Origin: Ochromonas danica
Lineage: Eukaryota; Sar; Chrysophyceae; Chromulinales; Chromulinaceae
Length of the DNA stretch: 64,000 nt
Direction: 5' to 3'
NCBI GenBank assembly: GCA_015146655.1
Contig: VKHL01000014.1
Coordinates: forward strand, 1 to 64,000
In this document: in pieces, positions 39,733 to 50,141 of the stretch
Layout: each line of letters opens with the position of its first letter
How positions within the stretch are numbered: the first letter of the stretch is position 1
Translations under genes and position numbers: made by a program
The notes under the pieces: generated by a model
What the model saw: only the letters and a program-made list of their open reading frames with translations
What the model was told of the DNA's origin: nothing
Databases searched by the model: none

Positions 39733-40662
39733 TTATTTGGTGTTTTTAGTCGCTTCACCGCTCTTCTTGGGCTTTATTTTGACTGTGATAGAAGTATCTG
39801 TTCTTGATTGTGTCTGGATTTGATTTTGAAATCCTAACTTCCCAGCCAATTTGAAAGCTTGAATCGATATCTTTGGCTTTGATGCTACATCTTTCGCAGG
39901 TAGGATAGACTGAGCTGCCATCCGTGATCTTTGTTGCAGCTCAGCTTCTCTGCGGCGGTCGATCCGCTGCCTGCGGAAAGTGACTTCTTTAGCAGCTAGC
40001 TCATCCTCAATTGATGATGGTAATAATGGAAATGAAAACCCTTTTGCTTTGCCTTCTTCGAGCATTGCTTGATCTCTCTTTCTCTTGGCTCGGTTTTGAT
40101 TTCTCAGAAGAGCATTGGCATCATAATCACGACGAGAAACGTCTTCTCGCTTCTCTTGAATTTTCTCTATGCGGTCTTTTGTTGCTTTAGCCTTGGCAAT
40201 ATCTTCTTGTTCATGCTCCAGACGAAACATGGCATCTTTCTGCAGGTTGACTCGTGCTTCATCAGACAGTGTCACGATGGCTTGTCCATCACCTTCTTCA
40301 GGCTCATAGTCCTGCTCATGCTTTCTTAATCCTTCAGCAAATTCATAGGTTTGATTCTTTGGATCAGTTTTGATAATAAACCTTTGGTCACAAGAATAGC
40401 ATTTCATATCAAAGGCCCAAATAGTGGTGGAGAAGTATTTGCCAGCTTTGTCTTTCTTCGCATTGAAACGAAGACCTTTACTCATATGACAATTACATCC
40501 TAAGCACCAAGCATCAAATGGTAACTCGAAGCGGATGATTCCGTACTGTTCATATTGATTGGCACCCTTGGATCCTTGAAATTTGCTGATTCCTCCCATC
40601 TCAGGTCTCCATTCTGGTGGATAATAGAAATTATCCGCTCTTGAAGCAGCAAGGGACGACAT
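39733..40662 (-). CDS. CCDC130: CCDC130/YJU2B-type splicing factor (CWC16 family)
   Basis: This single-exon protein of about 309 residues belongs to the CWC16 family, which joins the spliceosome around the catalytic steps. It starts with MSSLAASRADNFYYPPEW, the standard family start, so I choose 40,662 over an upstream Met at 40,719. The zinc-binding core reads WCLGCNCHMSKGLRFNAKKD, then AGKYFSTTIWAFDMKCYSC and IIKTDPKNQTYEF. The rest is a Lys/Arg/Glu-rich helical tail that ends in a basic segment (VKIKPKKSGEATK). The RFELPF entry and single-residue spacing are closer to CCDC130 than to YJU2. It ends 20 bp from the F-BAR gene, tail to tail. An intron-rich genome needs this factor. Confidence 0.9.
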   Translation of the reverse strand: MSSLAASRADNFYYPPEWRPEMGGISKFQGSKGANQYEQYGIIRFELPFDAWCLGCNCHMSKGLRFNAKKDKAGKYFSTTIWAFDMKCYSCDQRFIIKTDPKNQTYEFAEGLRKHEQDYEPEEGDGQAIVTLSDEARVNLQKDAMFRLEHEQEDIAKAKATKDRIEKIQEKREDVSRRDYDANALLRNQNRAKRKRDQAMLEEGKAKGFSFPLLPSSIEDELAAKEVTFRRQRIDRRREAELQQRSRMAAQSILPAKDVASKPKISIQAFKLAGKLGFQNQIQTQSRTDTSITVKIKPKKSGEATKNTK

Positions 40663-40782
40663 TAATTCCTGGTGAATAAAAACAAGGACTGTACCAAAAT
40701 GATTAGTCTTGGATGACAAGTTCTGTGATCAAGTGTTGTCAGCTATTGTTATGGTGTGTGGTAATTATTATGTGAGATATTA

Positions 40783-42729
40783 TTGCATTGCGTGGTATTG
40801 TGTGGGAACATCAGGGAAAATGATGAGAAGAGAAGAATGACAAGAAGAAGGAAGAAGACTCATGTGGTTGTCGGAGGAGGTACAAGTGGAGCTATTTTAA
40901 CTCGATGTTTAATTGATGATGGTGATCAAGTTGTTCTCATCGATTCTGGAGGAGAAATCGAGTCTAGGAGATCTTTTACTTCATCGTCATTTATGACCAA
41001 GAAGTTGAACCTTCATCCACGCGAAGATGTTTGGACCTATCAATGCTATGGTGAAAATTCTGATATTCTCCTATCTAATGAAATTCCTGCATTAGCTAGC
41101 AGATCAATCGCCTATCCTCGAGGACAGGGAATAGGAGGCAGCAGTAACATTAATGCGATGATTTTCTATCGAGGACACGATTTCATTTTCGATCAATACT
41201 GGCCCTCTTCATGGAATTCAAACTTTGTCAAGAGAATGGAGGAGAGAGTTCTGAAGATTATCGACTTCAACGAAGTTGAAACTTCGGGCAATATGCAGAA
41301 GCTCATCTCCAGTGTGGCCGCTGTCCCTCAGCAAGAAGAAGCAGAAATAAGAGGTGACTTGAAGCACTCCTGCAGACAAAGTGAAGAATGGTGTAGGGTC
41401 AAGTATCGTAGTACCATGGACTCGTCACGGTCTCAGCGTCGAGGCTTGGGTGAGGTATTGCAGGGTATCCCATCGGATCAACTGCTGCTCAGACTAGGCG
41501 TCACAGTGACCCAAGTAGTCATAGAAGGTGATAAGGCTATTGGGGTACGTGTCATTTCAGAGAATGGAAAAGAAGATATAGTTTCTCCCGCCAATGGGGG
41601 AGAGATCATTCTCGCCGCGGGAGTCTTTGGCAGTCCAAGTATTCTGGCTCGTTCTGGTGTCCTCCACAGACAACACCCAGATGATCTGGTCAGCTTGGAT
41701 AATTTGCAAGATCACGCAATATTACCCTATATAGGAATAGGCAATTGGTATTCCGGATGGAATATTAAACGACCTGGATCTGCAAGCGATCTCTTCCCTG
41801 TGAATAGTGTGCATGGATGGATCTATCTTGATGAAGAAGGAAACGTGTGGAACGAGCAGTCGCCTTTTACTTCCCCAAGGTATGATAGACAAGAAGGTTG
41901 TATATGCGAAAGGTTAGTTTTGTTGATATCAATGTCGTGGTGTTCAGTTGTCAGTTGCTTTTCTTGGACGGATTTTGTGCCCCTGGCTTAGCAGAAATGT
42001 TCATCCCAAGACTAGCTCGAGGATCGAGTGCTTATCAAGGGTACTTGCGTCCACTTATAGTTGCTCTTCTAAATGTACGCATCACATGTTGCTGCTTTGT
42101 TCTGCTCATATACTGTACATGACTTCCAATACTACGTACATGAATTATATAGTGGATAGGACGCTTCGAACTGGTGCGATGGCTTTGTGGCTTTGTATTT
42201 GGAGCACTAATATGCTCTGTTCAACCTCGCGCAACGGGGAAGGTTGTGGTGGATCGATCAGGACGTCTGAATTCGATAGGTATGGGCTAATGAAGTTTTG
42301 ATCATCTTCTGTTTCTCTCCCACAATCACTTCTGCATTCTGAATTACAGAACCCAATCTCTTAACATCAAACGATGATAGAGCTGCAGTCTCCCACGCTC
42401 TTGAGGCAGCGCGAAAGATCTTTGGGCAATTTCTGAAAAGGGAAAACTTCTGGTTTCGGGAGGTTCTACCAGGACCACTGCCTTGGAAGTTCTACTCATC
42501 TTTCTTCTCTTCAACTCATTATCACCCGTGTGGAACCTGTCCTATGAAAACACCAAGATTGGAAAAGGAGGACTGCATTTTAGATGATGAGTTGCGCGTG
42601 TTAGGCTTACAAGGTCTGCGAGTGGCTGATGCCTCCTCCATCCCTCATATTCCCACATCGCCCATTGCAGCTACCTGCATGATAATAGGTGCAGCAGCAT
42701 CAACTTTCATCAATCCGAAGAATGAATAG
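40783..42729 (+). CDS. GMC-family FAD oxidoreductase
   Basis: Four exons are seen: 40,783-41,879, 41,948-42,074, 42,153-42,279 and 42,350-42,729, about 576 residues. The FAD-binding start is THVVVGGGTSGAILTRCL, followed by VVLIDSGGEIE. The GMC signature is YPRGQGIGGSSNINAMIFYR, and GEIILAAGVFGSPSILARSG is the second signature. The C-terminal block HYHPCGTCPM, then LRVLGLQGLRVADASSIPHI and a final Ile-Ile-Gly-Ala run, holds the catalytic His region. Members oxidise alcohols (choline, fatty alcohols, glucose) or act as lyases and photodecarboxylases; the substrate is not clear here. The first 18 residues may not belong; Met19 (40,837) is an alternative start. A second donor at 41,912 is possible for exon 1. 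Confidence 0.85.
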
Positions 42730-42906
42730 AACCATTGAAACAACAAAGCTTTGTATATGACTACATGATGTTAATTTATCACGATTGAACCACCACATTG
42801 ATAAATATAAATAACAATAAATCTAAATTGAACTGTCACCCCACGCAACTAGAAATCCTTCCCAACAACAAATTGCCTCCCACCTTGAAGACATCGAAGA
42901 CATCTC

Positions 42907-43797
42907 ATGGAGGCACGAATAGTCGATATTTTGCGCCAACATTCTCTAAAGCGTAATCAACTTATCAATTGGTTTGTAGCGAAGCTTCCCCCAGGTCTTC
43001 TAGAGAATGGTTACACAGTCCATTCCTCCTTGATCGTCTTCTCTTTGGCGGTCATCATTGCTGTCTTTACCACCACTCGATCACTTACACTGTTCTCCTT
43101 ACATCCAGTTTGTATGACCATTGGCTCAATCTTATGCTTTGGTGAAGGCTTGATCGCATATCGCAATACTTTCCTACTCGATTCCTTGAGTCCTATAATG
43201 CAGCATGACAAAAGCACCAAAGTGAGGCATTGACTTTCAGCTTTCTCGAGTCTTGTATCTTAACTCAAATTTGTATGATGATAGGTGAGGACTATTCATC
43301 AGACAATCATGATCTTGGGTGTGACTTTCATCACTTTTGGGTTAATCTTTATTATCATCCACAAGCTTGAGGTGCAAAGAACAATCCGACCTTTTTCGAT
43401 CCATGGATTCCTAGGTATTCTTGCACTCTTAGTTATTGTACTTCAAGTCCTATCTGGTAGCTGGAAGATGAGCCAGCTCATGACTACCCGGCGCAGAGTG
43501 TTGAATTGGCACGGCGACATTGGGCTCATTCTTTGGGACTTGCTCATTCTCACATTGTTCTTGGGCCTTGCAAGCACACTTCAATTCTCCATTTCCAGCC
43601 TTTTTGTTTGCTTGTCGACGTTCATCGTTTGGGTTGTGATTGTCTTTCAGTTGCACAGTCGAAGCGGTCTACGAGACGAAGATGCTGTTGATAGTGTTGA
43701 AACTGCAGATTTATTGTACAGTGAAAGTAGCAAGCGATTAGCGTTCAAGGAAGGAGAACAAGATGGTGGTGAGACTAGTGATGATGACAATGTATAA
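42907..43797 (+). CDS. Cytochrome b561-domain membrane protein
   Basis: Two exons are seen: 42,907-43,221 and 43,285-43,797, about 275 residues. It has five to six hydrophobic helices. The four haem-ligand His positions of the b561 core are present: SLHPVCM, TIHQTIM, SIHGFLG and NWHGDIG. A Met-Gly/Ala-Ile-Arg-Asn strip (GEGLIAYRN) lies where CYB561 proteins have their cytosolic substrate-binding Arg/Lys. The family moves electrons across membranes, often from ascorbate to ferric iron or monodehydroascorbate. The tail after residue 235 is acidic and polar. Location (vacuole, endosome or plasma membrane) cannot be told. Confidence 0.88.
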
Positions 43798-44418
43798 GTT
43801 GTACATAATATCATAGTCAGTCTTTCTAGCCTTAGAAGACGTTTTGCTGTGCTATTGTAAATATATACTGCTTTATTCATGATGGAAAGTGATTTTGCTT
43901 TGTCCAATAGGAAAGGGGCATCGCGAAAGCTGCATGCGTGTGATAATTGATTGCAATTCCCTCTAATTGGAGGGATCGTCAAACATTACCAAACAAAATT
44001 AGTGAGTTAGTAAGTTCTATTAACCTAGTGTTACACCTACAGTTAGAACGTTCTAGGAACGAGATGGCAATTGTTCTATCGTCTTTCACTTAATAGATGC
44101 AATATGTTTACTAAGTCCACCTTCACGCCTTCAACCACCTTCAACTCTACACACAAAAGACCACACGAAGTCAACCTCAAACAACCCCAAAGTCGTTTCT
44201 GGTTCAAACTAGAAAATTTAGAGTTAGAGTGTTGTAAAATAGGGTTTCTAGAAATGGCGGTTTCTGCTTATGCGCTGTTTTGATTTCTGATTTCCAAAGA
44301 CAAGAAAAGACAATCACAAGCACAATCACAATCACATTCTGGTGTTCAACTTTCTTGCTTCTGCTGTCTCATTCTTTTATTCAAACTGAAGAATCGAAAT
44401 ATATCCAGTAGAACGCCC
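43798..44418. promoter_or_regulatory. Intergenic region with heat-shock-element-like sites
   Basis: No gene is seen in this 620-bp gap. Upstream of the membrane/coiled-coil gene it holds GAACGTTCTAGGAAC near 44,046-44,060, which has the alternating GAA/TTC blocks of a heat-shock element with one spacing irregularity, and TTTCTAGAAA near 44,245-44,255. Heat or stress control of the gene at 44,419 is possible. The rest includes simple CACAAT repeats near 44,313-44,335. Confidence 0.3.
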
Positions 44419-46287
44419 ATGTTGGCTACCACAACAAGCATTCCTCGTCCAACAGGTCGTCATAGTGATGATGGCGATGATCTTGAGTCAGGAATGGACT
44501 TTGATCATATTGAAGGCATGGAAAATATGGATGCTAGATCACGTCGTCGACAATTGATTGAAGCTCAACGACGTGAAGATGAGGAGTATGAAGGAGAATG
44601 GGGTTATTCTCTTGTGCGTGCTTTACGAGGGAAAACTGTTGGCAGACGACTTCGTCGTAAACTCTTCAAATATGGCATGTTTCAACTTCTTTGTGGTTTT
44701 CCATTATGGGTAATGGCAATATTAGAAAGTAAGTATTTCTCTGTATGAAGTGTTTGTTTGATATTAACATGGTGTGGTTATGGTGTGGTTATGGTGTGGT
44801 TATGGGGTGTCTGTTATGATAACAATTAGATGATAACTTCCAGAATACATCTTATTTCGATACTGCCAAATATGGTGCCACTCTAATAGTAAGTGATATT
44901 AGTACAACATGTTGGCATCATTTTAATGGTTTCTTGGTCTCATCCAGGCTCTGACATGGGTGGTCTCCTTTCCGTCTTTTCTCTTGGGCATTGCCACCAT
45001 GCTGATCTTCAAATATTGGGCATCTTTGGTGACTAATCGAAAGCTTTTAGTTGAACTTATGCGTATCTATACGGCAGCAGTGATTCTTATCTTTATTTTT
45101 GCTCTGTGGATGGTCATCGCTGTCTTCTTAACGTTCAAAAACGTCCACGATTGGCTGGTATGTCTTCTTTAGAACCATTAATGATTAGCTGAAATCTTCT
45201 CTTAACGTGCTTATTCTTCTGTGATTAGGGTGATGTGACCTTGGCATCCATGTTGCCGTATTATGTTTGTACTCTCATCTTTCTATTACCATACCTACCT
45301 GCCCTGCTCCTCTACACATTGGACGTCTCCTATCTAACTGATGAGGTGGAGAAAGGTGGTGTTATCGAAGAGTTAGATCCACCTCCAGATGTTAAGGATA
45401 TGTCTGATGTGACCTTATTTCAAGCCTTTGTATTTGTTTGCGGAATGCCCTGCATCCTTTGTATTCAAGTTTGCGATCTAGCAACCGCTGTAAAGACAGC
45501 ATATGACCAACATTATCGAGATCAACCTTTGGTGACCTGTCCTAAGTTATGCCCAGATCATAGTAAGATCTATGCTGCATCTTCCAAAGAGATGAAGAAA
45601 AAGAAGAAGAGAAGCACGATATGGTCAAGACTGTGGAAGACATGTCTGCGCTGTTTCCGTGGTGCCAAAGCTAAGAAAGATGTTAAACCAATGGTGGAAG
45701 TTCAAGAACTTCAATTGAAAGAACTAGAAAGTGACCGAGAACGTGAAGAGCGGGAGAATAGGGAGAAAATACTTCGAGAGCAGGAAGACGACAGACAACG
45801 ATTTGCACAAAAGGAAGCCGAAGAGCTGGCAGCTTTCCAACGTCAACAACAAGAAGAGTTGGAGGCTGCTGCGCGTAAATTGGAAGAACAACGACAACAA
45901 GAGCAACGTGCTTTGGAAGAGGCCGAAGCTAATAAATGGCAGAGTGTTCTTACTGTTAACGACTTCAAGAGTCTATGGGCTTCTCTGAGTACTAATGGAT
46001 CATTTCAATGCAATCTCAAGACTATGCCTGATCAGAATGCTCTCACCGAGCATCTCAAGAAGCAAGGTTTCCATATTGTTTTCTGTGTCAGTCCAAATGC
46101 CAATGACATGGAGATTGGTATCTGTAATGTGCGTCCCGTGGGACATGAGGCTTGGTTCATGGCGAGATTTCTTGCTTCCAACAACTCGTTCTCTGCTGTG
46201 ATGAAAAGTCATGATGCCTCGCTTGTCCCAACTCTCGTCAAGAAGTTTGCATTGGCGAGAGTATTGAAGATTGATGCGGCGAAATAG
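44419..46287 (+). CDS. Multispan membrane protein with coiled coil and adaptin-appendage-like C-terminus
   Basis: Four exons are seen: 44,419-44,728, 44,830-44,888, 44,948-45,157 and 45,229-46,287, about 545 residues. The N-terminus is acidic then basic (SRRRQLIEAQRREDEEYEGE). Four or more hydrophobic helices span residues about 85-280 (FQLLCGFPLWVMAIL, WVVSFPSFLLGIATMLIF, AAVILIFIFALWMVIAVFL, YYVCTLIFLLPYLPALLLY). A Lys/Arg-rich loop and a long Glu/Gln/Arg coiled coil (residues about 345-440) follow. The last 110 residues (SLWASLSTNGSFQCNL, LKKQGFHIVFCVSPN, EIGICNVRP, FALARVLKI) resemble the C-terminal platform of beta-adaptin appendages. I do not know a named family with this layout; a link between membrane and coat proteins is inferred. 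Intron 1 holds an 11-bp triple repeat (GGTGTGGTTAT). Confidence 0.75.
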
Positions 46288-46290
46288 TGG

Positions 46291-47418
46291 TCACAGAAGC
46301 ATCTGATCGTGACGTTTCCTAAGCTCCACGAATGCTTCCTTGTTCGCATATGGAAGTCCTGTTCGTGGATCTTTGTATTTTGCTGGTAAGCCCGTTATGA
46401 CGCAAAGCTATAAAAGCAAACCCGTCAGACATTGAAGCGGACCAGTGCGAGTTGAGAGAGACAGAGTGTAACCAACCTTTTGGGGCAGAGGAGGAGGCTC
46501 GCTATTGAAGAAGGATGGTAGGATATCGAGACTCGAGAATGTAATTGTTTTCATACCATCCTTGCTGGAGTGATATCGAATGAAGTCTTTGTGCCCTGCA
46601 ATGGAAGTCTTCATGCGCAGGCGATCAGCAGCGTCTTTCTCCTTTTGTTGGTATTTGCGCGCTGCTAGCCAGCGGGCATTTTCTTCCTGAAGATCACCCA
46701 CACAGTGTAATCAATCACGGTAAATCTTTTCTCAACTATATTTGTAGAAGTGTATTTATACCTCAGTCCGCAAGGCCTCCTGTAACATCTCTTCTTGTGT
46801 AAACTGAGGTTTGATTCGTTCCACTCGTGGTTTGACGCGCACCTCACTGGCCTTCTTGATTCGAGCAAGATCTGCTTCTATCGTTTTGGACTTTGTGGAT
46901 TGACGTAAGGTCCTAGGACCAATCTCGCTTTCATCAAAAGGCATGCGGGGCTGTCGCGGTTTGGCTATTTTGGGAGGCTTTTCTACGCCACCATCTGTTT
47001 CACCTCCAGTGGCAACTGAATGAGTGGGAGCAGGGCGTTTCTTGGTTTGACTAGGGTCTTTGTATCTATTTGCTCTCTACCAGAAGATTGTGTACTTGTT
47101 AGTCATGGAAGGCACCCCTAAGTGTGTAAGACACGAGACAGACAATACCTTATTAGAAGCCTCGCGATCAGATCCACTACCTTCATCATCATCATCATCG
47201 CCATCATCTTCTGTATCATTAAAGTCAGAATCGAAGACATCAGGTTTCTCCTCTTCTGTGGAATATGACTCAGCATCACTTGCATCTGCATCTTCTTGCC
47301 AGATCTCATGTCCCCAGAATGCATCATCATCTTCTGCTGCTTGCCCTACAAGATCAGCCATTCTCTTTCCTCGAGTTGCTCGTTTATCTTTTAGCATTTC
47401 ATAATTAGCCTCACTCAT
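46291..47418 (-). CDS. VPS72: VPS72/YL1, H2A.Z-binding subunit of SWR1-type remodellers
   Basis: Four exons are seen: 47,149-47,418, 46,762-47,076, 46,477-46,686 and 46,291-46,407, about 303 residues. The N-terminus is the H2A.Z-binding YL1 region: KRATRGKRMADLVGQ, then AFWGHEIWQEDADASDAES and acidic runs (DFNDTEDDGDDDDDEGS). The C-terminal exon is the YL1_C domain: CVITGLPAKYKDPRTGLPY, then ANKEAFVELRK. YL1 hands H2A.Z-H2B dimers to the SWR1/SRCAP complex for exchange into nucleosomes. Histone H2A.Z itself is encoded at 60,258 in this window. Its stop lies only 3 bp from the stop of the convergent membrane-protein gene. Confidence 0.92.
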
Positions 47419-47613
47419 TTTTTGATTGTTCTTGGTGAGGATAGGGCTTCTTTCTCACACCAACAAGAGAGTCCACCACCCCAAGCAACCTAAGCAGCCA
47501 AATCTCCAGAATCTGTATGACTCTCATCGTCTCTGAGAAATCCAAACAATTGGCCACCCACCTCGTCAAGCAGGTGAAATCAACCATCGTCACTCCTAGA
47601 GGGTTTCGTCATC

Positions 47614-48642
47614 ATGGTCATGGTTAAAAAAGCAGTGAGTTTTATCAATAATCTTTCCTGTCCAAAAACTCCACGTCAATACTTCCCAATTCTCATTTAT
47701 GTCTTGGGCTTAGCATGTGCGCTTTGGATTGTTATGCAACTCCTCCATGGCGCCTATGAGGCAACTTATATCTGGCAAGTCACCACTGTGGGTGATTTCC
47801 TCCTTCCCTCCTCTAGAACTAGTTGTGATATCCTTAACTTTCAGAGCAAGCTTGCCCCTGAGCCTGTCTCCAAACTCATCACACCGTCTACGAACTCTCA
47901 GAAGAACAGCAACTTGCGCATTGGCCTAGTAATGCTCTATAGTGATAAAGATGGCACCTGGGATGAAGGATTGATGTTACGTGTCCTCAAGAATAGGGAG
48001 AAATATAGTCGCAAGTATGGCTACAAGATTGTGGTGGCCAATGATGCCTTAGACAAGACGCGACCGGCTGCATGGAGTAAACTGTTAGCTGTGGACCAAC
48101 ATCTTGACGAGTTTGATTATCTTGTGTATATAGACATGGATGTAGTCATCATGAATATGGATATCTCCATGGAGTCCTTTATTAACCTCAATCGTCAGAA
48201 GGACTTTATTATGGCAGAGGATTGGAGTGGACCAAATACTGGTGTATGGATTGCCAAGAGGAGCAAATGGACACACTGGTTTCTTCAGACTGCATGGAAT
48301 CAGACAGAACTTGTATCATCGGCTACTAAAGATGGGAAAGTTTATCCATTTCTTTACGAACAGCGTGCTTTTCACTACATGCTTCAAACTTCCATGTGGC
48401 GACATCGTCACTTACCTATCTGGGATGGAGATGTCCGCGAGATAAGATCCCATTTTCTCTTTCTTCCACAGTGCTCAATGAATTCCTATATCGTGTATCC
48501 TTTCTACCATACAATTGATCGAAAACAATCACATTATGTTCCTGGAGACTTTCTTGTTCATTTTGCGGGCAAGAAAGGTGCGATCAAGTCCAACCTTATG
48601 GCACACTATCTGACACTCGCAGAGCAGCAGCAAAATCATTAA
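47614..48642 (+). CDS. GT34-family glycosyltransferase (GMA12/MNN10-like), type II membrane protein
   Basis: This single-exon, 342-residue protein has one signal anchor near residues 24-46 (YFPILIYVLGLACALWIVMQ) and a lumenal catalytic domain. Family motifs include RPAAWSKLLAVDQHLDEFDY, the DxD metal site in VYIDMDVVIMN, NTGVWIAKRSKW, YEQRAFHYML, and the end motif VPGDFLVHFAGKKG. GT34 enzymes add galactose or mannose in the Golgi (yeast MNN10, plant xylosyltransferases). A role in N-glycan or cell-surface polysaccharide synthesis is inferred; the donor sugar cannot be read from the sequence. It starts 196 bp from VPS72, divergent. Confidence 0.88.
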   Translation: MVMVKKAVSFINNLSCPKTPRQYFPILIYVLGLACALWIVMQLLHGAYEATYIWQVTTVGDFLLPSSRTSCDILNFQSKLAPEPVSKLITPSTNSQKNSNLRIGLVMLYSDKDGTWDEGLMLRVLKNREKYSRKYGYKIVVANDALDKTRPAAWSKLLAVDQHLDEFDYLVYIDMDVVIMNMDISMESFINLNRQKDFIMAEDWSGPNTGVWIAKRSKWTHWFLQTAWNQTELVSSATKDGKVYPFLYEQRAFHYMLQTSMWRHRHLPIWDGDVREIRSHFLFLPQCSMNSYIVYPFYHTIDRKQSHYVPGDFLVHFAGKKGAIKSNLMAHYLTLAEQQQNH

Positions 48643-48988
48643 ATGCAAGTGACGTTGCTTGTGTAATTTGTTGTTCGTTTGTGTGATGCAGTTATGCATT
48701 AGATAGTTGTTTCATAGATGTAAAAGCTCTCTGACATGGTCATATGCTCCTCTTATTCCTTTGTCATTGATAGTCTAAAATCAAGAATAGATACACAACA
48801 ATGCTCAATACTATTATAGTCGTCTGTAGCTTGCACTGCTTGAACCTATCTGTCTAGATCACAATGAAATTGTTTTAGTGGAAGAATTGAGGAATTTCGT
48901 ATCTCCTGTCGTGTCATTCCCACCAACATTCTGTCTTCTTTCTGTCTTCGTCAAGAGAATTAACACTTCCTAACAACTCACAGTGAGG
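48643..48988. other. Intergenic, no gene seen
   Basis: This gap of about 345 bp lies between two genes read in the same direction. It is AT-rich with no convincing frame, RNA gene or repeat. It should contain the 3' end of the glycosyltransferase transcript and the promoter of the carrier gene. Confidence 0.55.
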
Positions 48989-50095
48989 ATGTTTCATCAG
49001 ATATATGAGAAAACTCAATCATGGTTTAAATCAGTACCAGATGATGTCCTAGCAGGAGCTTTTGCTGGATTTGTTGCTCGTATGCTAACAGCTCCTCTGG
49101 ATGTGTTGAAAATCCGCTATCAGTTAAACAAAAACAATATCGCACAAAGTCCTTCTTTATGGAATGCTGTGAAGACGATTGTTCTGGAAGAAGGAGTTAC
49201 TGCATTATGGAAAGGAAATGTTCCTGGTCTCTATCTATGGATCTCTTATTCCATCTTCCAATTTGCTTTCTATGACATCTTTAAGTCAATGGAACGAGTA
49301 GGAGAGGAAGAAGAAGGTTCGAAGCAAAGTCCTTCTACTACTACTATGCGACGAGCTGGAAATTTCTTTCTAGCAGGTGCTTTAGCAAGTACATTAGCTA
49401 CGGTGCTGACCTATCCTTTTGATGTCACACGAACCCAGTTTGCTCTACAAGGGAAAGAGAAGGCCTTCTCTTCGATGTCATCGTTTGCTACACATGCTAT
49501 TAAGAATAGAGGAGTCTCAGGACTGTTTTCTGGACTAGGGCCGGCCGTACTGATCGTCACTCCTCAGATGGGGCTTAACTTCGCCCTGTACGAGTCACTC
49601 AAGAGTGCTCTTCCTGATGGTGACTATAGCAGTCAACATGCCTGGATTCGCACGTTAAAGAAAGGAGCATTAGGGGGGCTAGCAGGCGGAGCTTCTAAAT
49701 TGCTTGTCTACCCATTGGTAAGTCCCCACTGCTGTAGAGACATCACAGGTTGCTGAATCGTCCATTATGATGCTAGGATACAGTCAAAAAGAGGTTGCAG
49801 GCTTATGCGCTTGATGGATCGACTAAGTCCATGATGTCGTGTGTTCGGCTAGTTTATGAACAAGATGGCTTCCTGGGATTCTATCGTGGCATGCAACCTA
49901 CGGCCGCAAAGGCAGTCGCTGCTTCGGCAATTACATTCGCAGCTTTTGAGGTGAGAGTGATGAGGTTGCTTATAATCAAATTATTCTGACCATGATTGTG
50001 AATAGGGAGCGAGAGATTTGCTAAGGCAGAGAAGAAAGACGAAGTCGAGGCGGGAAGAGCAGTTTAGTTTAACAAAAGAGGAAAGCAAATTTTGA
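48989..50095 (+). CDS. SLC25A19: Mitochondrial carrier, thiamine-pyrophosphate-carrier-like
   Basis: Three exons are seen: 48,989-49,717, 49,777-49,950 and 50,006-50,095, about 330 residues. The three carrier repeats each have a signature: APLDVLKIRYQL, YPFDVTRTQFAL and YPLDTVKKRLQA (the last formed across intron 1). Each is followed by a Gly-x-x-x-hydrophobic-(W/F/Y)-(K/S/R)-G motif (ALWKGNVP, GLFSGLGP, GFYRGMQP). The KIR-F/Y-Q in repeat 1 and KKRLQ in repeat 3 match the thiamine pyrophosphate carriers, which import the cofactor into mitochondria. This enzyme cofactor is used by transketolase and dehydrogenases. A basic tail ends the protein. Substrate is inferred from sequence likeness. Confidence 0.88.
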
Positions 50096-50141
50096 TTGAC
50101 ATGTTGCGAGATTAAAAATGAGAATAGCGAACTGTTGGAGC

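Noticed and set aside
44844-44888. Acceptor at 44,843 for exon 2 of the membrane/coiled-coil gene
   Set aside because: It gives the wrong frame; the acceptor at 44,829 keeps frame and yields a smooth sequence into the second helix.
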